Source: Ruania zhangjianzhongii (lineage in GTDB: Bacteria > Actinomycetota > Actinomycetes > Actinomycetales > Beutenbergiaceae). Taken from it: a stretch of DNA of 64,000 nt. Where the stretch lies: the NCBI RefSeq assembly GCF_008000995.1, contig NZ_CP042828.1, positions 3,462,882 to 3,526,881 of the forward strand, read 5' to 3'. Below are positions 27,721 through 36,881 of this stretch, in pieces. The translations under genes and the position numbers were made by a program. Below the pieces are notes generated by a model. The model did no database searches. It saw only the letters and a program-made list of their open reading frames with translations, and was not told the DNA's origin. Each line of letters opens with the position of its first letter. Position 1 is the first letter of the stretch.

Positions 27721-28975
27721 TGTTCCGGTGGTGGGTGAGGTGGGGGGTGGGGGCTGAGGGGTCGGTGTGTGGGTAGCGTTCTGGGGCGGGTCTGTGTGGG
27801 TGGAGCGGTTACAGTACGCGGGGTCGGTTTTGTGGAAGGTGGGTGTTGATGGGTTCGCGTGTCGAGGCGGCGGCTGGGGCTGGGGCAACCGGTGCTGGGC
27901 GAGAGGCTGGCGGCAGGGTGCGTGGGGGTGGGGGTTTTCGGCCTGATATTGAGGGGCTTCGGGCTGTGGCGATTGGTTTGGTGCTGGTCTATCACGCTGG
28001 GGTGGTGGAGTTGGTGCCTGGGGGGTTTGTGGGGGTTGATGTCTTTTTTGTGATTTCGGGGTTTTTGATCACGGGGTTGTTGATTCGGGAGCTCGAGCGT
28101 GATGGTCGGGTGTCGTTGGGCCGGTTTTATGCGCGTCGGGCGAAGCGGTTGTTGCCGGCTGCTGGGTTGGTGTTGGTGGTCACGGCGGCCTTGACGTGGG
28201 CGTCGGTGTCGGTGGTGCAGTGGCGCACTTTTGGTGGGGACATCGTGGGTGCGGCGTTGTATGTGGTGAATTGGGTTCTTGCTGGGCGGTCGGTGGATTA
28301 TCTGGCTGAGGGTGTGGGGGTTTCGCCGGTTCAGCATTTTTGGTCGTTGGCGGTGGAGGAGCAGTTCTACATCGTGTGGCCGTTGTTGTTGGTGTTGGTG
28401 GGCTGGTGGGTGCGTCGGCGCAGTGGTGCGCGGTTGCGGCCGGTGATGGGGGTGGCGATCGGGTTGGTGATCGTGCCTTCGTTGATCTGGTCGGTGGTGA
28501 TGACGGCTTCGAATCCGGAGGCGGCGTTCTTTGTGACTCCGACGCGGTTGTGGGAGTTGGGTGTGGGGGCGTTGGTCGCGATCGGGGCCACGTGGTGGTT
28601 GCGGGTGCCGCGGTTGGTTGCGGTGGTGTTGGGTTGGGCTGGTTTGGTCGCGGTGATCGCGAGTGGGGTGTTCCTGAGTAGTGCGGTGGCGTGGCCGGGG
28701 TATGCGGCGGTGTGGCCGGTACTGGGTACTGCTGCGGTGATTGTGGCGGGGTATACCTCGGGTCGGGCGGGTGCGGCGGGGTTGTTGTCGTGGAAGCCGG
28801 CGGTGTGGGTGGGGGGCCTGTCGTATTCGTTGTATTTGTGGCACTGGCCGTTGTTGGTTGCTGCTGCTGGTTTCTGGGGTGAGCTCGGTGGCAAGCGGGG
28901 GCTGCTGGTCGCTGGGGCGAGTTTCATCCCGGCGTACTTGTCCTACAGGTTTGTGGAGAACCCGTTCCGGTTCGC
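27721..28975 (+). other. G/T-skewed block covering an intergenic gap and an acyltransferase domain
   Basis: The plus strand is dominated by G and T: bases 28021-28080 contain only four A and four C. The bias begins in the gap before the acyltransferase gene and ends inside it, near the end of the membrane domain, where normal C-rich codons resume (from about 28980). Neighbouring genes on either strand do not show it. Confidence 0.8.
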
Positions 28976-29981
28976 CAAGCCGATCGCGAAGTCGAACCGG
29001 TTGGCGTTGTCGATGGGAGCCAACTTCTCCCTCGCCGGAGTCGCCGCCGGACTCGTGCTAATGCTCGTGGTTCCGCAGGTGGGGACCAACCCCCAAGAAG
29101 AACAAGCAGCAGCCGGAGCACAGGCGGTCGGTTCCGGAACCGAACCGCCAGCCGGGTCGTTGGCGAGCCTGGCATCCGTGGAATGGTTCGTTCCGGCCGC
29201 AACCCAGGCAACCGAGGATATTCCCCCGCCGGCAGCACAGGAGTGCCACGCAGGTCAGCAGACCTCGGAGGCGCAAATGTGCGAGTTGGGCGACCCGGAC
29301 GGCGATATGACCATCGCCATGGTGGGTGATTCCAAGATGCTGCAGTGGTGGTCCGCGGTGGATCAGGTCGCTCAAGACCAGGGCTGGCGGGTCATCTCGT
29401 TCACCAAGTCCTCCTGCGCGTTCAGTGCCGGGATGGAAGTACGGTCAGGCGAGCCCGACACCACCTGTGCGCAGTGGAACGAGAATGTGCTCGCTGAACT
29501 GCTCGAGCTCGACCCGGACGTCGTCCTCACCTCCGGCCGGTCTTCCGAGGCGCTGGAGGACTGGAACGATCCGGACAGCGGCTCACGCGCGGCGATGGCC
29601 GACGCTCTCGTCGAACAGTGGACACCACTGACCGACGCTGAGATCCCCCTCATCGCCCTGCTAGACAATCCGAGTCCCAACGGGAACGTGTACGAATGCG
29701 TCGCCGAGCATCCGGACGACCTTGCTGAGTGTGCCTTCGGCCTCGACAACGCTATCGACAGCAGCGGAGCCTCAGCGCAGTTGGTCGCCGCTGAGCGGGT
29801 CGACGGGGTCCAGACCATCGACATGAGCCCCGTGATCTGTCCCGAGGACAACGTCTGTGTTCCGGTGATCGGAAACGTCCTGGTCTACCGCCAGGGCTCA
29901 CACCTGACCGACACATTTGTCCGTACCACGTCGAGTCGATTGGAAGAGGAACTCGTCGCAGCAGTGGCCGCGGCCGAATAG
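27849..29981 (+). CDS. Acyltransferase-3 membrane protein with C-terminal SGNH domain
   Basis: 710 residues from ATG 27849, with GAAGG upstream. The first 400 residues form an OafA/YrhL-type acyltransferase: FRPDIEGLRAVAIGLVLVYH, GVDVFFVISGFLITGLL, RRAKRLLPA and FWSLAVEEQFYIVWPLL, with about ten membrane helices. A periplasmic SGNH hydrolase-like domain follows, with the nucleophile in AMVGDSKMLQWW and a late histidine in QGSHLTDTF. Such fusions O-acetylate surface glycans or peptidoglycan. The two halves differ sharply in base composition, suggesting a mosaic gene or a local mutational process. Confidence 0.85.
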   Translation: MGSRVEAAAGAGATGAGREAGGRVRGGGGFRPDIEGLRAVAIGLVLVYHAGVVELVPGGFVGVDVFFVISGFLITGLLIRELERDGRVSLGRFYARRAKRLLPAAGLVLVVTAALTWASVSVVQWRTFGGDIVGAALYVVNWVLAGRSVDYLAEGVGVSPVQHFWSLAVEEQFYIVWPLLLVLVGWWVRRRSGARLRPVMGVAIGLVIVPSLIWSVVMTASNPEAAFFVTPTRLWELGVGALVAIGATWWLRVPRLVAVVLGWAGLVAVIASGVFLSSAVAWPGYAAVWPVLGTAAVIVAGYTSGRAGAAGLLSWKPAVWVGGLSYSLYLWHWPLLVAAAGFWGELGGKRGLLVAGASFIPAYLSYRFVENPFRFAKPIAKSNRLALSMGANFSLAGVAAGLVLMLVVPQVGTNPQEEQAAAGAQAVGSGTEPPAGSLASLASVEWFVPAATQATEDIPPPAAQECHAGQQTSEAQMCELGDPDGDMTIAMVGDSKMLQWWSAVDQVAQDQGWRVISFTKSSCAFSAGMEVRSGEPDTTCAQWNENVLAELLELDPDVVLTSGRSSEALEDWNDPDSGSRAAMADALVEQWTPLTDAEIPLIALLDNPSPNGNVYECVAEHPDDLAECAFGLDNAIDSSGASAQLVAAERVDGVQTIDMSPVICPEDNVCVPVIGNVLVYRQGSHLTDTFVRTTSSRLEEELVAAVAAAE

Positions 29982-30080
29982 CCCGCACTCTGAGGCCGCG
30001 GCCGCTCCGGCTGGACTCTCTCGGCAGCCCGGTTCACTGGCGCAGCGCGGCATGGACACCTTCCACCTGCGCATCCGTGA

Positions 30081-31079
30081 CGGGTCGCCGCAAGGGGTTG
30101 CACCGGGGCCATCTCGTCTGCACAGGCGAGGCTCTCAGCGGATCTGGACGCGGCCACACGGGCCGAGCGCGCCGACCGGGGCATCCCGGCCGAGCGGAGG
30201 GGCGCAGGAGTGGCCGCACAGGTGGTGCTGGCCCGGCGGGTGTCACCCGTGCGCGGCAGTCAGTGCCTGGGTCTTGCCAAGGCGTTGATCGCCGAGATGC
30301 CGCATACGCTGTCGGCACTCGCACACGGCCGCCTGAACGAGTGGCGGGCCACTCTGCTGGTGGGAGAGAGCGCATGTCTGACCGTGGCCGATCGTGAAGC
30401 CTTTGATGCTGAGCTGTGTGGCGACCCGGACCGGTTCGCCTCGTGGGGCGACAAGCGTTTCATTGCTGAGGCACGGTCGCTCACTGCACGGCTGGACCAG
30501 GCGGCGCTGGTACGCCGGGCCGCCAAAGCCGAGGCCGACCGGAGGGTGACGATCCGTCCGGCGCCGGACACGATGGCGCAGGTCACCGCGTTGCTTGCGG
30601 TCGCGCAGGGCGTCGCTGTGCATGCCGCACTGCTCCGGCGGGCCGACGAACTGCGGGCCCAGGGCGACGAGCGCTCCAAGGGACAGATCATGGCCGACAC
30701 GTTGGTGGAGCGCGTCACCGGCCGGACGTCGGCCGAGCGGTGCCGGGTGGACGTGCAGCTGGTGATGACCGACCGGTCGCTTCTGAACAACGCCGACGAC
30801 CCGGCGTTCGTGCCCGGACATGGGGTGGTGCCAGCCCGGTGGGCCCGGGAGCTGGTCGCTCGGGCGAGCGACACCACCGACGACGGTGGCGGGCTGGGGG
30901 CCTGGGTCCGGCGGCTGTTCACTCCACCCGGCGGTACTCAGCTGGTTGCGATGGAGGCACGTTCCCGGATAGCGCCGCCCGGCCTGGCGCAGTTCCTACG
31001 CCAAGGAGGCAGCCGGCTGGCGATTTTGCCTAGCCTTCGTCCTACACTTTGCCTAGTTTCCGTCCTACATTTTGCCTAA
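30081..31079 (+). pseudogene. DUF222/HNH endonuclease-type remnant
   Basis: An open frame from 30081 encodes the DUF222 pattern SSAQARLSADLDAATRAERA, PAERRGAGVAAQVVLARR, LVERVTGRTSAERCRVDVQL and AMEARSRIAPPGLAQFLR. Full-length relatives continue into a Cys/His-rich HNH nuclease domain. Here the frame diverges at that point into a short unrelated tail within a tandem repeat and stops at 31079. The 5' end also lacks a clear start; the first usable one is GTG 30210. It looks like the remains of a mobile-element-associated gene broken at its 3' end. Confidence 0.75.
31025..31079. repeat. Imperfect 23-nt tandem repeat, possible mobile-element end
   Basis: Two consecutive 23-base units starting TTTGCCTAG and containing CGTCCTACA, then a third start TTTGCCTAA, at the point where the DUF222 frame loses homology. 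Short tandem repeats of this kind occur at insertion-sequence ends as transposase sites. No transposase is nearby. Confidence 0.55.
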
Positions 31080-31573
31080 TCATCCGCAGGCAGTGCGTCC
31101 CCGACGTCGGCCACGATCTCCGGTGCGATCTCCTCGATCGTGTCCAGGCAGCGGGTGAAGCCGCCCTGGTCGCCGTACCAGGGGTCGGGAACGTCCCCGC
31201 CACTGCCGTCCGGCGGATAGGACCGGTACAGCCGGATCTTCTCCTCCGGCACCCCCACGCGGCGCAGCCCGCGGACATGCTGCCCGGTCATCGCCAGGAA
31301 CAGGTCGTAACGCTCGGCATCTGCAGCGGTAACCTGCCGGGCCGTGTGGTGCGGCACCGGGTAGCCCCGCTCGCGCAGTTCCTGCTGGGCACGTGAATCG
31401 ATCGGGTTGCCATGCTCCTCATCGCTGATCCCCGCCGAGTCCACCCGGACCCGCTGAGACAGTCCGGCGTCGTCGAAGCGCTCGGTGAGCACCACCTCGG
31501 CCATCGGCGAGCGGCAGATGTTGCCGGTACAGACCACCAGCACGCGGTAGTCCGGGTCGGGCAGCACACTCAT
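31076..31573 (-). CDS. Low-molecular-weight protein tyrosine phosphatase
   Basis: 165 residues from ATG 31573, overlapping the TGA of the micro-ORF upstream. The catalytic loop is VCTGNICRSPMAE (CxxxxxRS) near residue 14, and the general acid is in the DPWYGD motif near residue 120. Such enzymes remove phosphate from tyrosine. In polysaccharide loci they often reset autophosphorylating chain-length kinases (Wzb/Wzc), but no kinase gene is seen here. It is the last gene of a small operon behind a lipoprotein. Confidence 0.9.
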   Translation of the reverse strand: MSVLPDPDYRVLVVCTGNICRSPMAEVVLTERFDDAGLSQRVRVDSAGISDEEHGNPIDSRAQQELRERGYPVPHHTARQVTAADAERYDLFLAMTGQHVRGLRRVGVPEEKIRLYRSYPPDGSGGDVPDPWYGDQGGFTRCLDTIEEIAPEIVADVGDALPADD

Positions 31574-31662
31574 CTCGAGACCTCCACCGTCAGTTCGTCC
31601 TCGCCGATCCCTGTGCACGTTACCTGGAAACCGCTCACCGTCAGTGACTCGTTCGGCTTCAT
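31570..31662 (-). CDS. 30-residue micro-ORF resembling the lipoprotein C-terminus
   Basis: ATG 31662 overlaps the lipoprotein stop and its own stop overlaps the phosphatase start, ATGA at both ends. Its sequence includes LTVSGFQVTCTGIGEDELTV, which parallels VSVGDLSVTCTAIADGALEL at the end of the lipoprotein. This may be a tandem duplication remnant kept as a coupling ORF. Whether it is a functional peptide is unknown. Confidence 0.45.
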   Translation of the reverse strand: MKPNESLTVSGFQVTCTGIGEDELTVEVSR

Positions 31663-32009
31663 CCCGCCGCGGTCAGCTCGAGGGCGCCGTCGGCGATCGC
31701 GGTGCAGGTCACGGACAGGTCGCCGACGCTCACCTGGTCCCCCGCGGCGCACTGGCTCTCGGTGCCGCCGATTGCGAAGGTCGCGTCACTACCGGCGATG
31801 CTGACCAGCTCGAAGGTGATCTCACCGGAGGTGGTCAGGCCCAGGGACAACGGGTCGATCTCGGTGCTCGCACCCTCACCCTTCAGCGTGATCGAGCATG
31901 AACCGCCGGAGCAGCTGTAGCTGGTGCTGGTGCAGCCGGTCAGGCCGACGAGGGCGAAGGTGATGGCGGCAACTGCGGTCAGGGCGGTGCGGACAGGAGA
32001 TCGGGACAT
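31659..32009 (-). CDS. Small lipoprotein of unknown function
   Basis: 116 residues. A signal peptide with lipobox LVGLTGC (cysteine about residue 26) indicates a membrane-anchored extracytoplasmic lipoprotein. The mature part is short and beta-rich, with two further cysteine pairs (SCSGGSC; CAAGDQVSVGDLSVTC) that may form disulfides. No family was recognised. It heads a coupled three-ORF operon that ends with the tyrosine phosphatase. Confidence 0.7.
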   Translation of the reverse strand: MSRSPVRTALTAVAAITFALVGLTGCTSTSYSCSGGSCSITLKGEGASTEIDPLSLGLTTSGEITFELVSIAGSDATFAIGGTESQCAAGDQVSVGDLSVTCTAIADGALELTAAG

Positions 32010-32094
32010 GCGCTCAGCGTGGCATGCCTCGACCGGACCAGCCGCTCTCCGGAACGGGCAGCACTACCCAGGGGCAGCACTCCCCATCGGGAGC

Positions 32095-33318
32095 TCAGCG
32101 AAACCGTTCGCCGCGCTCCACGACCTGAGTTCCGCCGTCGGGCGTGGGCTGCTGCACCACCGTGCCGCCGATGATCACGTGCTCACTACGGGCGCCGATC
32201 TCCAGCGGGTCCGCGTCCCAGACCACCACGTCCCCGTCCCGGCCGGCCTCCAGGGCGCCCACCCGATCGGCGAGGCCGAGGATCTGGGCCGGATTGGCGG
32301 TCAACGCCTGCAGCGCCACCTCCCGCGGGAGCCCCTCCTTGACCGCAAGCGTGGCCTGGTGCACCAGGAAGTTGATCGGCACCACCGGGTGGTCGGTGGT
32401 GATCGCCACCTGCACCCCCGCAGCCGCGATCGCGGCCAGGTTGCCGATCGCCCGATCACGCAGCTCGACCTTCACCCGGGAGGTGAACATCGGGCCGAAG
32501 ATCACCGGGATGTTCTTCTCTGCGAGCACGTCGGCGATCTTGTGCCCCTCGGTGCCGTGGTTGATCACTAACCGGTAGCCGAACTCCTCGGCAATGCGGA
32601 TCGCGGTGGCCATATCGTCATGGCGGTGGCAGTGCTGGTCCCAGGCGAGCTCGCCGTCGAGCACAGCCACCAGCGTCTCGTGGGTGAGGTTGCGAGCGAA
32701 CGGCTCCCCCTTGCTCTCGGCGTGCGCCCGTGCCGCGGCATAGTTCTGCGCGGCCACGAACGCCTCCCGGAGCACGGCGGCCACCCCGAGCCGCGTGGAC
32801 GGAGTCTCCTTCTTCTCCCCGTAGACGCGTTTCGGGTTCTCCCCCAGCGCCGACTTCACCGAGACGTCCGCGCGAATCAGCTGCTCGTCCACGGTCCGCC
32901 CGCCCCACGTCTTGATCGCCACCGTGCGGCCACCGATCGGGTTCCCCGACCCGGGCTTGACGACGGCCGTGGTCACCCCGCCGGCGAGCGCATCGCGGAA
33001 GCCGACCTCCTCGATGTCGATACCGTCCAGAGCGCGGAAGCGGGCACCGTTCGGATCGGTCATCTCGTTCGTGTCGTCACCGGACCAGCCCTCACCGTCC
33101 TCAGCGACGCCCAGGTGCGCGTGCGACTCCACGAACCCCGGCAACACCCACTTGCCGCGTGCGTCGATCGTCTCGGCGCCGTCCGGGACAGCGGTGTCGG
33201 AACCCCCGACAGCGCTGATCACCCCATCGGTGATCACCACAGTGCCGCCGGGGAGGTCAGGTGCGTTCACCGGGACCACATGGCCGCCGGTGATGGCCAG
33301 GATGCGTGCGTCAGTCAT
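32095..33318 (-). CDS. Amidohydrolase family protein (imidazolonepropionase-like)
   Basis: 407 residues. The metal-dependent hydrolase layout is clear: an N-terminal beta domain (GGTVVITDGVISAVG), the HxH metal site in GFVESHAHLG, later histidines in WDQHCHRHDD and NHGTEGH, the aspartate in ITTDHPVVP, and the end motif NPAQILGLADRVGALEAGRDGDVVVWD. The enzyme probably hydrolyses a cyclic amide or similar bond; the substrate is unknown. It has no obvious link with the glycan genes and may be a free-standing housekeeping enzyme. Confidence 0.85.
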   Translation of the reverse strand: MTDARILAITGGHVVPVNAPDLPGGTVVITDGVISAVGGSDTAVPDGAETIDARGKWVLPGFVESHAHLGVAEDGEGWSGDDTNEMTDPNGARFRALDGIDIEEVGFRDALAGGVTTAVVKPGSGNPIGGRTVAIKTWGGRTVDEQLIRADVSVKSALGENPKRVYGEKKETPSTRLGVAAVLREAFVAAQNYAAARAHAESKGEPFARNLTHETLVAVLDGELAWDQHCHRHDDMATAIRIAEEFGYRLVINHGTEGHKIADVLAEKNIPVIFGPMFTSRVKVELRDRAIGNLAAIAAAGVQVAITTDHPVVPINFLVHQATLAVKEGLPREVALQALTANPAQILGLADRVGALEAGRDGDVVVWDADPLEIGARSEHVIIGGTVVQQPTPDGGTQVVERGERFR

Positions 33319-33394
33319 GCACCCAGTCTGCTACAGGGCGCAAACAGAACTGACGGAGCCGCTCACCCCAGCGCATTCGGCACCTACTTCGCCC

Positions 33395-33447
33395 GGTCGT
33401 GCTCCCGGGTATCGACCGGCCGCAGGAGGTGACGAGTGAATGGATTC
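33395..33447. repeat. Dispersed intergenic repeat, copy 1
   Basis: Segment A (33395-33419, GGTCGTGCTCCCGGGTATCG and on) is followed after nine bases by segment B (33429-33447, GTGACGAGTGAATGGATTC). Both recur near 51816-51869 in another arrangement. It lies in the 161-base gap between the amidohydrolase and dehydrogenase genes, in which nothing else is evident. Confidence 0.8.
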
Positions 33448-33479
33448 AGCGCGCGGTGCGGGTTTGCGGCAAGGAGCGG

Positions 33480-34772
33480 TCAGCCGACGCCGATGCTCAG
33501 GTGCCGAACGCCATCCCACCGGGCCGGGTCGGTGAGGTGGCGCCCGTCCACGAGCACCTGGATCCCGGGCAGATCGCTCGGGCCGAGCTCGGTGTACTCG
33601 CGGTGGTCAGCCTGGACGATCGCCGCATCGGCCGGCTCACCCAGGTGGTAGGCGTCCAGGCCGTGGGCGGTGAGTTCCTCGTCGGTGAACATCGGGTCGT
33701 GCACCACCGCCCGGGCCCCTGCTTCGGTCAGTGCAGCCACAGTGGGGAACACTCCGGAGAACGCGGTCTCCTTCACCCCGCCACGGTAGGAGGCGCCCAG
33801 GACCACGACGGTCTTCCCGGCCAGGTCCCCAAGGGCGCCGGTGAGTAGGCCCACGGTGTAGGCGGGCATCGCCATGTTCGCCTCGCGAGCGGTGCGCACC
33901 ACGCTCGCGTCCGGGTCGGTCCACAGGTACAGCCGCGGGTAGACCGGGATGCAGTGCCCGCCCACAGCGATCCCGGGCCGGTGGATGTGCGAGTACGGCT
34001 GGGAGTTCGAGGCGGCGATCACCTCGTGCACGTCGATGCCGTGCGCAGCGGCGAACGTGCCGAACTGGTTCGCCAGCGCGATGTTGACGTCCCGGTAGGT
34101 GGTCTCGGCAAGCTTGGCCATCTCCGCTGCCTCGGAACTGCCCAGGTCCCACACCCCGTTCGGGCGGTCCAGGTCCGGCCGGTCGTCGAAGGTGAGCACG
34201 TCGGTGTAGAACGCCGCTGCCGCGCGAGCCCCTGCCTCGCTGAGCCCCCCGATCAGCTTCGGGTAGCGGCGCAAGTCGGTGAACACCCGCCCGGTGAGGA
34301 CCCGCTCCGGGGAGAACACCAGGTGGAAGTCCTCCCCCTCCGTCAGCCCGGAGATCTCCTCGATCATCGGCTTCCACCGGGTGCGGGTGGTGCCCACCGG
34401 CAGGGTCGTCTCGTAGGAGACGAGCGTGCCGGGCGTCAGGTGCGTGGCCAGGGACCGGGTGGCGCTGTCCATCCAGCCGAAGTCCGGCTCCCAGGTGTCG
34501 TCGTCCACGAACAACGGGACCACCACCACTACGGCATCGCTACCGGGGACGGCGTCGGCGTAGTCAGTGCTGGCGCGCAGCCGGCCGGCAGCCACCTCCT
34601 CGGCGAGCTTGGCATCGAGGTCTGCCTCACCAGGGAACGGCTCGGTGCCCGCGTTCACCTGGTCCACCACGGCCTGGTTCACGTCCACGCCGATCACCTC
34701 ATGCCCCCGGGAGGCAAACTGCACGGCCAGCGGGAGGCCGATCTTTCCCATCGCGACGACGGTGATCCTCAA
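33480..34772 (-). CDS. Nucleotide-sugar 6-dehydrogenase (second copy)
   Basis: 430 residues from TTG 34772, with AGGAG six bases upstream; the frame is open further 5' but unsupported. Motifs: ITVVAMGKIGLPLAVQFASRGH for NAD, FSPERVLTGRVFTDLRRYPK, and the catalytic cysteine in IAVGGHCIPVYP. The C-terminal UDP-binding domain has VLGASYRGGVKETAFSG. It differs clearly from the enzyme at 1538 (AMGKIG versus LGYVG motif and longer sequence), so the two probably act on different sugars. It follows, on the same strand, the 649-residue glycosyltransferase gene. Confidence 0.85.
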   Translation of the reverse strand: MRITVVAMGKIGLPLAVQFASRGHEVIGVDVNQAVVDQVNAGTEPFPGEADLDAKLAEEVAAGRLRASTDYADAVPGSDAVVVVVPLFVDDDTWEPDFGWMDSATRSLATHLTPGTLVSYETTLPVGTTRTRWKPMIEEISGLTEGEDFHLVFSPERVLTGRVFTDLRRYPKLIGGLSEAGARAAAAFYTDVLTFDDRPDLDRPNGVWDLGSSEAAEMAKLAETTYRDVNIALANQFGTFAAAHGIDVHEVIAASNSQPYSHIHRPGIAVGGHCIPVYPRLYLWTDPDASVVRTAREANMAMPAYTVGLLTGALGDLAGKTVVVLGASYRGGVKETAFSGVFPTVAALTEAGARAVVHDPMFTDEELTAHGLDAYHLGEPADAAIVQADHREYTELGPSDLPGIQVLVDGRHLTDPARWDGVRHLSIGVG

Positions 34773-34821
34773 TGTGGCTCCTCGGCTCCTCGCAGACTGG
34801 AACGGTGCGGGCACCACAGAG

Positions 34822-36771
34822 TCAGTGCGGTCCACCGCCCTCGCCGATCATACCGACCTCGTCAGCGAGCAGTTCGATCTCCTCGGCGAGCAGGCCCAGT
34901 CCGCTGAACCCGTCCTCGGTGAGGGTGGTCAGGTCCCGCTCGGAGCGGGTCACCCAGCGCGGGCGGCGGCCGAAGGCGTGCCGACAGCCGTCGGACACGG
35001 CGAGGTGGTCGAGCACCTCCTCAGCACGGGTGGGCACTCTCACCACGGTGAGCACCGCCGTCGTGTGCACCCGCGGGGGCGGCTCGCGGCGGGTGAGCAA
35101 CAGATGCGGATCTGGCACCAGCACCACCCGGGCATCCACCGGCGTGGTCGAGGCGAGCAGGTGACACTGCGAGCGCGCGGCGCGCTCCAGCACCTCCGGG
35201 TCCAGGTCAGGGCGCTGCGCCCGGGCCTGGAAGGCGTCCTCCTGGTGGAGCACGCCGAGTGTCAGCCCACTGCTCGCCACCTGCTGGAGTAGCTCGTCGA
35301 ACCGGGCCAGGTCCACCGCACCGACGGAGAGGTCGGCCACCACGAGCACGTCCACCTCCGTCGGGTCGAGCTCTCCGCGCGCTGTGGTGAACGATGGTGG
35401 CGCAGCGAACGGCCGGGTTCCGTCGGCCGGCATCCGCAGCTCCGCAGCGGTGCGGTGCCAGTGCCGATAGCTCTCCCGGTAGAGCAGCCGCTCCGGGTGC
35501 ATCCACCCGTACCGGAAGTCCGACCGAGAGAGCGTGCCCGCCCGCAACCGGGTGATGGCCAGCGGCTGCGACACGTCGAGCACCGGGCCGACGGCGTGCT
35601 GGATCCGTTCGTAGAACTCTGAATCGGCGCTCTTGCGCACGGGGTCGAACGGACCCACCGCTGCCAGCACCTCATGGCGGATCATCAGGGATGAGGCGTT
35701 CCGCCGGCGCGGCGAGTACCCCAGCCACTGGTGGGTCAGGTCGTCCATCGCGCGAATCGCCTCACTGAGAGATCCGCTCGCCTCCGGATTCTTCTGCAGC
35801 ACGTCGAGCTGTCTGCGCAACCGCTCCGGGTGGGACCAGTCGTCGCTGTCCTGGAAGGCGATGTACTCCCCGGTAGCTTCTCGGAGTCCGGCGTTGCGCG
35901 CCGGATACGTACCGCCGTTGGCCTCCAGGGTGAGCACCCGCACCCGGGAATCCAGAGCCTGCGCCCGCTCATACCAGGGCCAGTAACTCGGGCCGGAAGC
36001 GTCGTCGACGATGATCAGCTCCAGGTGCGCGTGCGTCTGCGCCAGGATCGATGTGACCGAGGTGAGCAGACCGGCGTCCGGGCGGTAGGAGGGCATGATC
36101 ACACTCACCAACGGTCCTCCGGTGGAGGGCGACGACGGCGCAGCGAGCCCGTCGAAGAACGTCGCCTCTGTGGTGCTCACCGTGGGGGGCGTCAAACCGG
36201 CCTGGGCGAACGGCTCACCCAGGAGCCGTTCCCACACCCGGTGCGCAGCCGGTCCGGCGGCGTTGCCGATCGGTCGACCGGCCTGCGAGTACGGGTTGGC
36301 CAGGTCCACCTCGAGATAGTGCCGGATCGTGGGGTGCAAGCGTTGCCCCGTGGCAAGCACCGTACGCACCACGTCCCGGCGACCGGCCTGCAGCGCCAGC
36401 TGCGCGAGCAGCAGCTGGGCGGTCTCCCCCATACCCGCGGCGCCACGCGCCCGCTGGAGCACCAACCAGCCCGCCAGGGCTGCGTCAGCGTGCGCACCGT
36501 CGGTGGACAGAGCGGTGAGCAACGAGGCGAACGTGGCTCGACGACGGGAGTCAAACCACGCCGATGGCACCGCCGGATCGCGTAACCGGGCAGCAAACCC
36601 GGTGTGGTCATGCTCCCCGCGAGTGGTGGCGCGAGCCAACAGGTCCAATACCGCCCCGGACCGGGTTCGCAGGGCAGCGCGGGTGTAACCCACGGGGTTA
36701 CTGAGCACGTCCGCCTCGGGGCTCCGGGCGATCGTCACCAACTGTTCATCACATGGAGGACTGGCCGTCAC
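34822..36771 (-). CDS. Helical-domain GT2 glycosyltransferase, shortened relative of the multidomain family
   Basis: 649 residues from GTG 36771 (AGAGGG nine bases upstream). The N-terminal helical domain (about 1-190) contains ALRTRSGAVLDLLARA and YLEVDLANPYSQAG, matching the 1591- and 922-residue proteins. The GT2 domain (about 215-440) has LIIVDDASGP, NGGTYPARNAGL and FQDSDDWSHPERL. The remaining 200 residues resemble only the first half of the GT4-like domain of its relatives (VLVVADLSVGAVDLARF), without the donor-binding half, so only the GT2 part is likely active. Donor and acceptor are unknown. Confidence 0.82.
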   Translation of the reverse strand: MTASPPCDEQLVTIARSPEADVLSNPVGYTRAALRTRSGAVLDLLARATTRGEHDHTGFAARLRDPAVPSAWFDSRRRATFASLLTALSTDGAHADAALAGWLVLQRARGAAGMGETAQLLLAQLALQAGRRDVVRTVLATGQRLHPTIRHYLEVDLANPYSQAGRPIGNAAGPAAHRVWERLLGEPFAQAGLTPPTVSTTEATFFDGLAAPSSPSTGGPLVSVIMPSYRPDAGLLTSVTSILAQTHAHLELIIVDDASGPSYWPWYERAQALDSRVRVLTLEANGGTYPARNAGLREATGEYIAFQDSDDWSHPERLRRQLDVLQKNPEASGSLSEAIRAMDDLTHQWLGYSPRRRNASSLMIRHEVLAAVGPFDPVRKSADSEFYERIQHAVGPVLDVSQPLAITRLRAGTLSRSDFRYGWMHPERLLYRESYRHWHRTAAELRMPADGTRPFAAPPSFTTARGELDPTEVDVLVVADLSVGAVDLARFDELLQQVASSGLTLGVLHQEDAFQARAQRPDLDPEVLERAARSQCHLLASTTPVDARVVLVPDPHLLLTRREPPPRVHTTAVLTVVRVPTRAEEVLDHLAVSDGCRHAFGRRPRWVTRSERDLTTLTEDGFSGLGLLAEEIELLADEVGMIGEGGGPH

Positions 36772-36881
36772 GTAGTGATCCCTCTTCTCTGGTGTGGTCG
36801 GAGAAGTTCCGCTTCTGACGACTGCACCCGAGGAGGGCACGTGATGATGAACACCGCGAGACTAGCAGGAGGACGAGCGGC

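Noticed and set aside
27642-28844. 400-residue minus-strand open frame
   Set aside because: Composed mostly of P, H, R, T and Q because it reads the opposite of the G/T-skewed block; the acyltransferase motifs are on the plus strand.
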